From the NCBI GenBank assembly GCA_020850415.1, contig JADZER010000004.1, positions 62,001 to 126,000 of the forward strand: DNA of 64,000 nucleotides. The letters run 5' to 3'. Position 1 is the stretch's first letter; each line of letters opens with the position of its first letter. Under the pieces are notes generated by a model. It had not been told where the DNA came from and did no database searches. It worked only from the letters and a program-made list of their open reading frames with translations. The position numbers and the translations under genes are program-made. Of the stretch, positions 25,707 to 34,522 are shown in pieces. The stretch comes from Phycisphaerales bacterium. GTDB taxonomy: Bacteria > Planctomycetota > Phycisphaerae > Phycisphaerales > UBA1924.

Positions 25707-26450
25707 TTAGTCATCCTCCTCACCGTCCTCGTCCCGTTCCGCTCCCCGTCTCTCATCGCCGCGCCCGTCCTCGGCTTCCCCCAGGGAGAGGGCCGTCCCC
25801 AGCAGCGGGAGCCGCGCGGTCCGCGTCGCTCCGTCATAGCCGGAGAGGATCGCCCCGAGCCAGCCGGCCGTCAGGACCAGGAACACCACCCCGGCCACCG
25901 GGCGGGCCGAACCGATCGCGTGATCCTCCGCTCCCTCCTTGCGACCGTGGATCATCGACCCGGTGATGTTCTCGCGGTGGCGGAGCGTGTGCAGCACCAC
26001 CCCGGCGATGTGAGCCCCGACGACCGCGAGCAGCGCGTACGCGACGAGCTCGTGCAGCTCCTTCGCGCCCCCGTTGCCCGTCGCGAGCAGCACGCCCGTC
26101 GTCGCCTGGGCGACCACGAGCGCGAGGATCGCGAAGATGGCGTACGCCGACGCGGGGTTGTGGCCGGCGTGCGTGGCGCCGGTCCCCGTCACCACGCCGC
26201 GGAAGTAGGAGAGCACCGCGCCCGGGCCGAACACGAACGACCTGAAGCGGGCGTGACGCGTCCCGACGAACCCCCACACCACGCGGAGCGCCACCATGAA
26301 CGCGATCCCAAGCCCCAGGATCGCGTGGTAGGGGTACAGCCCGCTGTCCTCATCCAGGAGGAACGCGATGCCCGCGGCCCCCGCGAAGCCCGCGCCCAGC
26401 AGCCAGTGAAACAGGCGGGTGGGCAGATCCCAGATCAGCACGCGTGCCAT
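25707..26450 (-). CDS. Cytochrome b (dihaem B561-like) membrane subunit
   Basis: 247 residues from ATG 26450 (MARVLIWDLPTRLFHW). Four transmembrane segments with paired His: LFHWLLGAGFAG, YHAILGLGIAFMVALR, YAIFAILALVVAQ with KELHELVAYALLAVVGAHIAGVVLH, and VVFLVLTAGWLGAIL. This matches the prokaryotic cytochrome b561/Ni-Fe-hydrogenase-type B family (thiosulfate reductase or hydrogenase cytochrome b). The C-terminal tail is very acidic (EDEDGEEDD). Together with the heptaheme protein downstream it could form a quinol-to-periplasm electron conduit; this is inference from adjacency. Confidence 0.85.
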   Translation of the reverse strand: MARVLIWDLPTRLFHWLLGAGFAGAAGIAFLLDEDSGLYPYHAILGLGIAFMVALRVVWGFVGTRHARFRSFVFGPGAVLSYFRGVVTGTGATHAGHNPASAYAIFAILALVVAQATTGVLLATGNGGAKELHELVAYALLAVVGAHIAGVVLHTLRHRENITGSMIHGRKEGAEDHAIGSARPVAGVVFLVLTAGWLGAILSGYDGATRTARLPLLGTALSLGEAEDGRGDERRGAERDEDGEEDD

Positions 26451-26597
26451 GCAAGGTCTCCTTGCGCGACGCCGGTGCGCGCCGCGATGAGACCCTATTC
26501 CGAGCGACCGGCGCGCAGTTGCACCGTTGCGCCCCCAATCGCGCAACTGATCCACGCTCTCACCGTCGGCTGCGACACGGTCTCAGCGCAGGCCCGC

Positions 26598-28643
26598 TCA
26601 GCAGCCCGCGCTCCACAGGTTCAGGAACGCGAGGAAGTCCTGCGTGTTGACGACGCCGTCGCCGTTGAGATCCGCGCCCGGCTCGCCGACCGCCCAGTCG
26701 TTGAGGTAGGCGAGGAAGTCCTGCGTGTTCGCCTGCCCGTCGCGGTTCCAGTCCGCGACGCAGGAGGGGTCGTGGAGGACGCCGTCCGCGTCCGGCCCGC
26801 CCAGCTCGGCGATCTCGCCCGCGCTCATCGCGCGGTCGGCGTAGTGCACGCTCGAAACGAACGCGCCCGACGCCTCGCCGTCGTCGTCGGTGAACAGGAA
26901 GAACCACGGCGTGGTGTCGTACTCGGAGTAGATCGACCAGCGCCCGTCGATCCCGCCCACATCCTGCACGCCCACCGGCGAGCCGTCGATGTACTTGTGC
27001 AGCTTCACCGAGCCGCCCTCGTAGGCGAAAGCCAGCGCGACCCGCGCCCAGGCGTTCCTGGGCACCGACCCCTCGTACACGCCCGAGACGCCCACACCGC
27101 CGTCGCTCAGACGCACCCAGCAGTCCGCGTCGTTGGCGTTCTGCGCCGTCGTGTTGTAGAACGGCAGCCACGACTCCCCCGAGCCGGGGATGTACATGTC
27201 GAACACCAGCGTGTACTCGTTGACATACACCCCGCCGCCGTTGGGCTCTGTCCCGTGGCGCACCCGGAACCCCATCGTGCTCGCCGTCGCCTTGGGGAAG
27301 CCCATGACCCGGGCCACCTCCCCGGCGATCGGCGGCAGGCCGAGCTCGGCGGTCGAGCCGAACACCGTCTGCTGCGCGGTCGGGCCGTCCGGCCCGTCGT
27401 AGAACTCCATCACCCCCGGCCCGTAGCTGGCCACGAGCCCGGCCCCCTCGAAGTCCCACTGGCTGGGCTCCGGGCCGGTCTGGCCCCCGTCGTCGGGCGG
27501 CCCGCCGTCGCGCGGCGCCGCCGGGATCGTGAACTCGTCGAGCACCTGGCCCGCCAGCCCGATCGCCCGGAGCGTCATCTGGGTCTCGCCGAGGTCGACG
27601 ACGCAGTAGTGGAACTGGTCGAGGATGACCAGATCGATCTGGTCCCACTCGCCGTCGAACTCGTCGTACCACAGCGTGCCGCCGGCGCCGGAGGTCTGCA
27701 CCTGCCAGATCCGCCGGTCGGTGTCCGGGGGGACGAACTCGCCCCGCTCGTAGTCGTGGATGTGCCCGTGGAAGTTGACATCGACCCCCGCCGACTCGTA
27801 CAGCGGGATGAGGTAGCGCCGGATCTGGGCGTAGATGCCCTCCTCGTAGATCTCCGAGTACCCGGGGTGGTGGTGGGCGACGATGAGCCAGGTCGCCTCC
27901 TGCGCCTCGTCGCTGAGCAGCGCGTCGTACGCGTACTGGTACTGCTCGCTGCCCACCGCGAAGGGGTAGTTGGTGTCGAGGATAAGGAAGAACGCGTTCC
28001 CGTACTGGTAGCTGTACCAGTGCTCGTTGCCCGGCTGCGCGAGGAAGTCGTAGTACCAGTGGCTGTCGCCCTCGTGGTTGCCGATGGCGGTGATCATCGG
28101 CGTGTACCGGATGAGCGGGCGGAGCGGGCCGAGGAAGACATCGTTCCACTCGTTGTAGTCCGAGCCCGTGTTCACCAGGTCCCCGCAGCCGAGCAGCAGG
28201 TCGGGCTGATCCACGATCATCCGCGCCACATGCTGCGTGAACACCTCCGGACGCTGCTGGTTGTCCCCCCACACGCACAGCCGGAAGGGCGAGCCCAGCG
28301 CCGGGGCCATGCTGAACACCGCCTGCGAGCTCTGCGAGCTCCCGCCGCCGTTGGCCGTCTCGATGTAGTACCGCACCGTGTCCGACGCCTGCATGCCCGA
28401 GAGCCGGACCTCGTGGATGAGCACCGCCGCGGGGTCGCTCGCGGCGTGCCACTGCCCGCCGACGCTGTAGTGCACCGTCGAGTCGGCCGGCGCGTCGGTC
28501 TCCCACATGATCGTGACCGCGTCCTGCAGCATGTGCTGCAGGTACGGGCCCTTGATGATCGCCGGGGCCGCGGCAGGGTCGGTCTGGGCGATCGCGGTCG
28601 ATGCCGTCACCGCCGCCAGCAGGGTCGAGAGAGCCGTTCGCAT
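26598..28643 (-). CDS. Purple-acid-phosphatase-like metallophosphoesterase with LamG-like domain and GC-type dockerin tail
   Basis: 681 residues. Signal peptide ~1-19. A fibronectin-III-like domain (~25-110) precedes the calcineurin-type phosphoesterase: WGDNQ, CGDLVNTG, GNHE, VAHHHPG and FHGHIHDYER supply the dinuclear-metal ligands. A concanavalin/LamG-like sandwich (~395-610: WDFEGAGLVASYGPG...VALAFAYEGGSVKLHKYIDG) may bind sugar. The tail starts CVADWNRDGQANTQD and ends LWSAGC; its repeats use TQDFL instead of the TLDVL found in most others here. Secreted phosphate or phosphodiester hydrolysis on a surface-attached enzyme is likely. Confidence 0.9.
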   Translation of the reverse strand: MRTALSTLLAAVTASTAIAQTDPAAAPAIIKGPYLQHMLQDAVTIMWETDAPADSTVHYSVGGQWHAASDPAAVLIHEVRLSGMQASDTVRYYIETANGGGSSQSSQAVFSMAPALGSPFRLCVWGDNQQRPEVFTQHVARMIVDQPDLLLGCGDLVNTGSDYNEWNDVFLGPLRPLIRYTPMITAIGNHEGDSHWYYDFLAQPGNEHWYSYQYGNAFFLILDTNYPFAVGSEQYQYAYDALLSDEAQEATWLIVAHHHPGYSEIYEEGIYAQIRRYLIPLYESAGVDVNFHGHIHDYERGEFVPPDTDRRIWQVQTSGAGGTLWYDEFDGEWDQIDLVILDQFHYCVVDLGETQMTLRAIGLAGQVLDEFTIPAAPRDGGPPDDGGQTGPEPSQWDFEGAGLVASYGPGVMEFYDGPDGPTAQQTVFGSTAELGLPPIAGEVARVMGFPKATASTMGFRVRHGTEPNGGGVYVNEYTLVFDMYIPGSGESWLPFYNTTAQNANDADCWVRLSDGGVGVSGVYEGSVPRNAWARVALAFAYEGGSVKLHKYIDGSPVGVQDVGGIDGRWSIYSEYDTTPWFFLFTDDDGEASGAFVSSVHYADRAMSAGEIAELGGPDADGVLHDPSCVADWNRDGQANTQDFLAYLNDWAVGEPGADLNGDGVVNTQDFLAFLNLWSAGC

Positions 28644-28724
28644 GGGTGGGTCCTTCAGGGCGCGCCGGCGGGGCGCCGGGCGCCATCAGACTAGCGGGGC
28701 CTCGCGCGATCACGACTGACGAGG

Positions 28725-28774
28725 AACGAAAAGCGCAAAACGGCGGGCCGGTGCGCGATTTGACCGGCCCGCCG
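28725..28774 (-). terminator. Intrinsic terminator of the PEP-CTERM pair
   Basis: Read on the minus strand: a 12-bp GC-rich stem (28774-28763 with 28752-28741) followed by a T-rich run (GTTTTGCGCTTTT, 28740-28728). It is 10 bp beyond the stop of the downstream PEP-CTERM-like gene. Confidence 0.75.
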
Positions 28775-28784
28775 CCAGGATGCC

Positions 28785-29435
28785 CTACCGACCACGCCGG
28801 CGCGGGATCAGCCCCGCGAACGCCACCAGCCACAGAGCCCCCGGGGCGGGGATGCGGCTGACCCTGTCCGGCCCGATACCCCCGAACGGCCCGCCCTCCT
28901 GCAGCCCGCCCGAGAGGTATTCCCAGGACAGCGTGATCTCCCCGGGCGTGTAGCCCGGGTAGAACTGCCCGTCCTGGGTCCCGACGAAGACCCGGTAGTG
29001 CGCCTCGTAGCCCCCCAGCACGCTGGCGCCATACCAGTTGTGCACCATCGTGCCGTCCCACTCCCAGAGGTCCGGGGAGCCCGCCGTGCCGAAGATCGGC
29101 GCGAAGGCGCCCTGCGAGTAGGTGCGCAGCCCCGGCGTGGTGTCGATCGGCTCGACCCACACCGCCGCGTCGGCCGGGAGGCTGATGAACCCGCCCGCAA
29201 GCCACCCGTACTGCGAGTTGTACCCGCTGCGGTCGAGCACCGACGCGGCCCCGTTGTAGTGCTCGCCATAGTTATAGAGGGTCAGCGGCATCTCCTCGGG
29301 GCGCTCGATCGCCACATAGACCTGCTTCTGGTACACGGTCACGAGAACATGGTTCATCTCCCCGCCCATCTTGGGGGTGTCGGCCAGGGCGCCCGACGCC
29401 CCGAGGGAGAGGATGACCGCTATGGGCGCGCGCAT
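28785..29435 (-). CDS. Secreted protein with PEP-CTERM-like tail (paralogue B)
   Basis: 216 residues from ATG 29435, which overlaps the upstream stop by one base (TGATG). Signal peptide ~1-18 (GASGALA). The body (LTLYNYGEHYNGAASVLDRSGYN, YGWLAGGFISLP) matches the upstream paralogue residue by residue in many places. The C-terminus is PAPGALWLVAFAGL then RRRGR: a PEP-CTERM-like triad, hydrophobic helix and basic end that exosortase would process. No exosortase is in the window. Function unknown. Confidence 0.82.
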   Translation of the reverse strand: MRAPIAVILSLGASGALADTPKMGGEMNHVLVTVYQKQVYVAIERPEEMPLTLYNYGEHYNGAASVLDRSGYNSQYGWLAGGFISLPADAAVWVEPIDTTPGLRTYSQGAFAPIFGTAGSPDLWEWDGTMVHNWYGASVLGGYEAHYRVFVGTQDGQFYPGYTPGEITLSWEYLSGGLQEGGPFGGIGPDRVSRIPAPGALWLVAFAGLIPRRRGR

Positions 29436-30070
29436 CAGCACCCCCTCCGCGAACGACGGACGCCCGCCACACCCGCCAGCGACAGCAGCCCCAGCGCGCC
29501 CGGCGCAGGCACCGCCGAGAAGTGCACCGTCACCTGCCCGGGCGTGTACCCCGCCAGCGGCAGGCCCGTCGACGCGTCGCCGACATACACCTTGTAGGTC
29601 GCGTCGTACAGCCCCGGCGCCGCGACGGCGTACCAGTTGTGCACCATCGTCCCGCCCCACTGCCAGGGGTCGTTGTTCCCGTCGGTCCCGAGGATCGGGG
29701 CGTAGGTGTGCATCTGCAGCATCGAACGCATGCCGCCCTGGTACACCTCCAGCCCGGCGTCGCTGTCGAGCACGCTCACGAAGATCCCCGCCCCCGAGGG
29801 CAGGTCGATGAAGCCGTCGGCCAGCCAGCCGTAGCGGCTGTTGTAGTACTTCTCGTTGAGCACATCGGCCGGGTGGTTGTACTGCTCGCCCGGGTAGCGG
29901 AGCATCTCCATCTTCTCCAGCGCGTCGCCCTCGATGTGCACCGAGAGGACCTGCCCGTCAAGGGAGACCATCAGGTGCTTCATCGACCCGTCCACATGCG
30001 GCCACATATCCGCGTGGGCGCCGGCGGCGAGGGTGGAAACAACGAAAACGGAAGCGGTGAACTTGCGCAT
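29435..30070 (-). CDS. Secreted protein with PEP-CTERM-like tail (paralogue A)
   Basis: 211 residues from ATG 30070 (MRKFTASVFV); a TTG three codons earlier is a weaker start. Signal peptide ~1-20 (ends GAHA). The shared core has RYPGEQYNHPADVLNEKYYNSRYGWLADGFIDLP (split here only for description), TYAPILGTDG and GTMVHNWY. The tail is PAPGALGLLSLAGVAGVRRSRR, an exosortase-type sorting signal. It is followed without a gap by paralogue B, so the two are co-translated and may form a heteromer or a redundant pair. Confidence 0.82.
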   Translation of the reverse strand: MRKFTASVFVVSTLAAGAHADMWPHVDGSMKHLMVSLDGQVLSVHIEGDALEKMEMLRYPGEQYNHPADVLNEKYYNSRYGWLADGFIDLPSGAGIFVSVLDSDAGLEVYQGGMRSMLQMHTYAPILGTDGNNDPWQWGGTMVHNWYAVAAPGLYDATYKVYVGDASTGLPLAGYTPGQVTVHFSAVPAPGALGLLSLAGVAGVRRSRRGC

Positions 30071-30172
30071 CAGAATCAATCTCTTTCTCCACGCAGCAGG
30101 GCGTGGCCTCGGGTGTCTCTGTCAATGGGTGCGTTTGTCAATGGGTGTCACTGTCCATCGGCCCGCGCCCGG

Positions 30173-30949
30173 CTAGTGCGCCGTCGCGGGGTTCCAGCGG
30201 TCGACCCCGGACGCGGGGTCGAAGGTGTCTCGCAGCGCGCCGGGCCCGGCGTGCCCGTCCAGGTACACGATCCCGGCGCTCCCGCCGTGCCGGGTGTCGT
30301 CCATCTCCGGCTCGGCGCCGATCTGCGTCCAAAGGTGCGGCATGATGTGGTCGGTCAGGCTGGCGTCCTCGAGCTCGGCGAAGAGCACCGTCGCGACGGG
30401 GCTGGGCGCCGCCTGGTAGCGCCGGTACGGCGCCGACCGCTTGTTCGCCCATCCCACCGGGTCGATCTCGTCGCCCCGAAGCTCGAAGTACACATTCTGC
30501 CCGTAGCTGAACGAGGGGATCGGGAACGGGATCCCCTGGCGCTTCTGCGGGTTGTCGCGCCGATCAAACGGGCACTGATAGTGCTCGGCGCACGCGCCCC
30601 ACCACGCGGGGCTGTCCCACCACGGATCGCCCGTGGTGAAGTCGTACTGCTCGTCGCGGAAGAACGCGTAGTGGTTCTGCTCCCACGCCGCCTGCCGGTA
30701 CGCCCCGGCCGAGTGCTGCGAGCGAGAGACCACCCCGTCGTTGAGCTCGGCGTAGTGCATCGTCGCGCTGTGCAGGTCGCGCATGCGGGAGAAGCACGCC
30801 ACCGACCGCGCCGCCGCCCGGGCCCTGCCCAACGCCGGCAGCAGGATCCCGACCAAAAGCGCGATGATCGCGACAACGACGAGCAGCTCGATCAGCGTGA
30901 ACGCCGACCGACGACGCGGCAGGGCCGCGCCGACACACTCAAAGGGCAT
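30173..30949 (-). CDS. Type II secretion/type IV pilin-like protein (prepilin-type N-terminus)
   Basis: 258 residues from ATG 30949, with AGGAG six bases upstream. The N-terminus RRRSAFTLIELLVVVAIIALL is a prepilin methylation motif, but the residue before Phe is Ala where the peptidase normally wants Gly. The long globular part ends in a His/Gly-Asp tail (VYLDGHAGPGALRD) like the planctomycete pseudopilin-like H-X9-DG families. Such proteins are secreted through a pilus-like system and are very numerous in planctomycetes. The upstream gene (65 bp) is probably co-transcribed. Confidence 0.87.
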   Translation of the reverse strand: MPFECVGAALPRRRSAFTLIELLVVVAIIALLVGILLPALGRARAAARSVACFSRMRDLHSATMHYAELNDGVVSRSQHSAGAYRQAAWEQNHYAFFRDEQYDFTTGDPWWDSPAWWGACAEHYQCPFDRRDNPQKRQGIPFPIPSFSYGQNVYFELRGDEIDPVGWANKRSAPYRRYQAAPSPVATVLFAELEDASLTDHIMPHLWTQIGAEPEMDDTRHGGSAGIVYLDGHAGPGALRDTFDPASGVDRWNPATAH

Positions 30950-31014
30950 GATGGGCTCCTGTTGGACCACGCACCCCGCGCGCACGCGGGGTCAGTCAGA
31001 CCGAACGGCGGTGG

Positions 31015-31536
31015 TCAACAGGATCGGGGTGGGGGGGTCGGCGCGTCCAGCGGGCGGGTTTCGGGCAGCGTCCCCTCCCGGCGCGGCGCCTCGCCGCACA
31101 CCGCCCGCAGGTCCACGAACGCGACCGGCGCCGGCGCGGGGATCATCGAGACCTCGGGGATCGGCGTCCCGTCGGGGTGCTGCCGCCGGTGCGAGCCGAA
31201 CGCGACGAACGCCGGGCCCAGCCCGCCCCCGCCGGCCGAGTCCCCATCCTCATGCCCCGGGTCCGACCAGGGCACGCGCTCGCCCGGCGCCCAGCAATAC
31301 TCCGCGATCGCCGCCGCGGCCCGCTCGGCCGCCGCGCCCCCGTCCCAACCCTGCGACTCGCACGCGCACATCGCCGACCCGCAACGCGTCCAGAACGACG
31401 ACCCGCCGGACGCGAGCCAGTCGCTCCCGACCACGGACCACCCCTGCACATTGGCCAGAAACGCCAAGCCCCAGCACGCCACAAGGGCGCTCCCGATGAT
31501 CCGGCGCAGGCGATGGACGAGGGCTCGGAATCGCAC
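31015..31536 (-). CDS. Hypothetical membrane-anchored protein
   Basis: Not recognised. About 173 residues if the GTG at 31536 is the start; upstream starts are possible because the frame stays open to 31650. There is one clear hydrophobic helix (IIGSALVACWGLAFLANVQGW, ~12-32), then a Gly/Ser/Ala-rich region with several Cys (FWTRCGSAMCACESQGW) that could form disulfides outside the cell. The last part is proline-rich. It precedes the pseudopilin gene by 65 bp and may belong to the same transcript. Confidence 0.5.
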   Translation of the reverse strand: MRFRALVHRLRRIIGSALVACWGLAFLANVQGWSVVGSDWLASGGSSFWTRCGSAMCACESQGWDGGAAAERAAAAIAEYCWAPGERVPWSDPGHEDGDSAGGGGLGPAFVAFGSHRRQHPDGTPIPEVSMIPAPAPVAFVDLRAVCGEAPRREGTLPETRPLDAPTPPPRSC

Positions 31537-31654
31537 GACCGGGAGAATAGTGGACAACGAGGTGCGAGTCCAGCCTGATCTTGGCCCCGGCCGCGGCGGC
31601 CCGACCAAGGCCGGCCCACCCCCGCGCCTCACGCAGCCCGGCACGCCCACCCGA

Positions 31655-33061
31655 TCAGCACCCGTCCGCCCACGCGTTCAGGAACCCGAGCACATCCCGC
31701 GTGTCCACCTCCCCGTTGCCGTCGATGTCCGCCGCCGGGTCCCCCGCGGCCCAGGCGTTCAGGAACGCCAGCACATCCTGCGTATCCGTCCGCGCATCGT
31801 CGTTGAAGTCGCCCAGGGGCCTCCGCTCCAGCCGAGCCCACTCGGCGAAGTGCACCAGCGCCGGGAACACCTCCTCGCTGTTGGGGATGATCTGCTCCGG
31901 CGGCAGGACAAAGCTCGACCCCCGCAGCTCGATGAGGAAGTTGTGCGCCGACCGGTCGCCCCACACCCAGTCCCCCTCGCCGCCCGAGATCGGGTACAGC
32001 GCGAAGTAGCACGGCCCGTGGGTGTAGTTCATCCCGTGCACCGACTCGATGATCTGCTCGAGCTCTCCGCCGAGCAGCTGGAAGGTCTCGTGGTCCGGCG
32101 GCTCGTCGCCGGACCACCCCCACGGCGCGAGGATCAGCCGGCCGTAGGAGTGCAGGTCCACCTGCGCCGCCAGGCGCGGGCGCGAGAGCATGAGATCGCG
32201 CAGCGCCTGCGTCTCCGGCTCCGAGAACGGCGCCGCCCCGCGGTAGGTCTCGCTGCCGGGGGTCCCCGACGAGCCGTTGTTGTGCCCCCACTCGTAGCCC
32301 CAGTTGCGGTTCAGGTCGACGCCGAAGGTCCCGTTGCCGTTGTTCCGCCGGTTCTTGCGCCACAGCCGCTGCGTGGTCCAGGTGTACTCGTACCCGTCCA
32401 CATTGGCGACCGGCACGATGAGGATCTCCGCCCGATCAACCAGCGCGGTGATGTCCGGGTCCACGCCGTGCAGCGAGAGCAGCCGGTCGGCCGCGTACAT
32501 CGCGACCATCGGTGCGATCCACTCCCGCGAGTGCTGGCACGCGTTGAACAGGATCGTCGGTTTGCACGCCGGGTCGCCGAACGCGTCGTTGGCGATCCGC
32601 AGCGCCATCATCGGCCGGTCCTCGACCGACCGCCCGACCTCGAACACCGACGCCAGGCCGGGGTACGCCCCCGCCAGCGCCCCGAGCTGGTCGTTGATCG
32701 CGCCGCGGTCCTTGTAGTCGTCGAACCACCCTCGCTTCTGCCCTCCCGCCCGCAGCCGGGCGTTCTCCGCGTCGATCGTCGCCTGCACATCGTCGATCAC
32801 GACCTCGTAGACCAGCCCCGCCGCCCCGAGGGCCGCGAACTGCTCGGGCGTGACGAGGTAGTCCGTCGGCACGCCCGGCACGATGTGCTCCGACCACTGG
32901 TCGGCCCCGATCGCCTCCAGCGTCCGCACATCCGAGGCCGAGCGCACCCCCACCGCGACGAGCTTGGAGCCGTCATACCGGACCACGGGGCCGGTGGCGA
33001 GCGGCTGGGCTCCCGCCACCGAGCATGCTGCAAACAGAACGGTAGTGATGCGATGGCGCAT
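31655..33061 (-). CDS. Secreted M14 zinc carboxypeptidase with GC-type dockerin tail
   Basis: 468 residues from ATG 33061. Signal peptide ~1-18 (ends SVAGAQ). A pro-like segment precedes the carboxypeptidase A-type domain. Zinc ligands: HSRE (first His and Glu) in ACQHSREWI and the second His in VDLHSYGR. Substrate-binding DLNRNWGYEWG and catalytic Glu in FLIELRGSS are present. The tail lacks the Cys that precedes the first repeat in the other dockerin proteins (RPLGDFNDDARTDTQD) and ends WADGC. Secreted peptidase acting on C-termini of proteins or peptides; the tail should retain it at the surface. Confidence 0.93.
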   Translation of the reverse strand: MRHRITTVLFAACSVAGAQPLATGPVVRYDGSKLVAVGVRSASDVRTLEAIGADQWSEHIVPGVPTDYLVTPEQFAALGAAGLVYEVVIDDVQATIDAENARLRAGGQKRGWFDDYKDRGAINDQLGALAGAYPGLASVFEVGRSVEDRPMMALRIANDAFGDPACKPTILFNACQHSREWIAPMVAMYAADRLLSLHGVDPDITALVDRAEILIVPVANVDGYEYTWTTQRLWRKNRRNNGNGTFGVDLNRNWGYEWGHNNGSSGTPGSETYRGAAPFSEPETQALRDLMLSRPRLAAQVDLHSYGRLILAPWGWSGDEPPDHETFQLLGGELEQIIESVHGMNYTHGPCYFALYPISGGEGDWVWGDRSAHNFLIELRGSSFVLPPEQIIPNSEEVFPALVHFAEWARLERRPLGDFNDDARTDTQDVLAFLNAWAAGDPAADIDGNGEVDTRDVLGFLNAWADGC

Positions 33062-33171
33062 GGCTTCCTCCGACGCCAGAGTATCGGCCCGGCCCGCCGG
33101 GAGGAAGCGCATTCCCGAGATGCCGTGCCCCGTGCGCCGGCCCCGACCCGCCGAACACACCCCCGCCGCGC

Positions 33172-34491
33172 TCAGCAGCCGGCGCTCCAGGCGTTGAGGA
33201 AGGCTAGGACATCGAGGGTGTTGACGGATCCGTCGCCGTTGAAGTCCCCGCGCGGATCGCCGGACGACCACGCGTTCAGGAACGCCAGCACATCCAGGGT
33301 GTTGACCGCCCCGTCGCCGTTAAAATCGGCGTCGCAGGGCACGGCCCCGAGCAACCTGGCCGCCAGGGTCTCGCCATGCCCGGCCCCACTGGGGAAGTAC
33401 CGCCCGGCGCCGAAGACCGAGCCGTCGGGCGCGATGTCGATGCGGTTCATGTTGGGGGAGTCCACGCCGGTGAACTCGTCGACCAGCGTCCACGCGCCGC
33501 CGTCGTGGTGGAAGAGCGACGCCTCGCCGCCCGAGTAGATGTCGTCCGCGCCTCCCGCGACCAGATGCGGCTCGTGATACTGCGCCGGCACGGTGTGCTC
33601 GGTCCAGGATGAACCGTCCCAGTGCATCCAGACATAGCCGACGAACGATCCGTTCTGGCGCTTGGACATGCCGATCCACGCGTCGTCCTCGGCGAAGGCG
33701 ACGATGGTCTGCAGGTCGCTGTAGTCCAGCTCGCTCCAGGAGCCGACGATGTCCCAGCTGTCGCCATCGCCGCGGAGCACATAGGGATGGCTCCCGAACC
33801 CGCCCCGCCCGTGCATGCCCACGATCCAGAGGTTGCCCTGCGCGTCGCGGTCGAGCACCTGGTTCTTCTCGGCGTTCTGGGTGAAGTTGGGTGTCAGGTG
33901 GAGCGTGAAGCCCGAGCCGTCCCAGTGCATGGCCAGGCCGCTGGCGCCCTCCGCGTCGAAGAAGTTGAACAGCCCGGTGAACCAGATGTCGTCGGGTCCG
34001 AACGCCTTGATGTCTCGCACATAGGCGCCGGTTCGTCCCGCGGGTGTGATCGGGGCGTCGACCTCGGTCCACTCCTGGCCGTCCCAGTGCAGGACCAGCA
34101 GTTGGGTGCCGACCACGCCGTCGAACGGGTGCTGGATCGTCTTGTACCCCGCGGCCCACGCGTCGTCGGGCCCGATCGCCTCGACGGCGTTGAGCGCACA
34201 GGTCGTCCCGGCGCCGTTGGTGTCCGGGCTGGGGGTCGGGGTCTGTGCCCAGCCCTGGCCGTCCCAGCGGACGGCGAGCGTGTAGGTGTCGGAGTTGCCG
34301 CCCTGGGAGATGTCGTAGTACCCGACCGCCCAGGCGTCGTCGGCGCCGAGCGCGCTGACGCCCATCAGGAAGTTATGCCCGGTCGAGCTGGGGTTGGGCG
34401 GGAACGAGGGCTCCCACTGCTGGGCCCACGCGTGCCCGGCCGCGAGGCCGACCATCAATGCCGCAAGCGAGATCGCAGGTTGACGCCGCAT
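33172..34491 (-). CDS. Secreted repeat protein (propeller-like) with GC-type dockerin tail
   Basis: 439 residues from ATG 34491 (MRRQPAISLAALMV). Signal peptide ~1-23. The body repeats a short unit in which a description of an event is followed by WDGQGW or WDGSSW: ALGADDAWAVGYY, AIGPDDAWAAGYK, AFGPDDIWFTGLF and AFAEDDAWIGMSK. This resembles kelch-like or galactose-oxidase-like propeller repeats. The tail starts CDADFNGDGAVNTLD and ends WSAGC. It is the last of three consecutive dockerin genes with 31-bp gaps. Ligand unknown. Confidence 0.85.
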   Translation of the reverse strand: MRRQPAISLAALMVGLAAGHAWAQQWEPSFPPNPSSTGHNFLMGVSALGADDAWAVGYYDISQGGNSDTYTLAVRWDGQGWAQTPTPSPDTNGAGTTCALNAVEAIGPDDAWAAGYKTIQHPFDGVVGTQLLVLHWDGQEWTEVDAPITPAGRTGAYVRDIKAFGPDDIWFTGLFNFFDAEGASGLAMHWDGSGFTLHLTPNFTQNAEKNQVLDRDAQGNLWIVGMHGRGGFGSHPYVLRGDGDSWDIVGSWSELDYSDLQTIVAFAEDDAWIGMSKRQNGSFVGYVWMHWDGSSWTEHTVPAQYHEPHLVAGGADDIYSGGEASLFHHDGGAWTLVDEFTGVDSPNMNRIDIAPDGSVFGAGRYFPSGAGHGETLAARLLGAVPCDADFNGDGAVNTLDVLAFLNAWSSGDPRGDFNGDGSVNTLDVLAFLNAWSAGC

Positions 34492-34522
34492 CGTGAGTCT
34501 CCGTGGTTCGGGCGTCCGGGCG

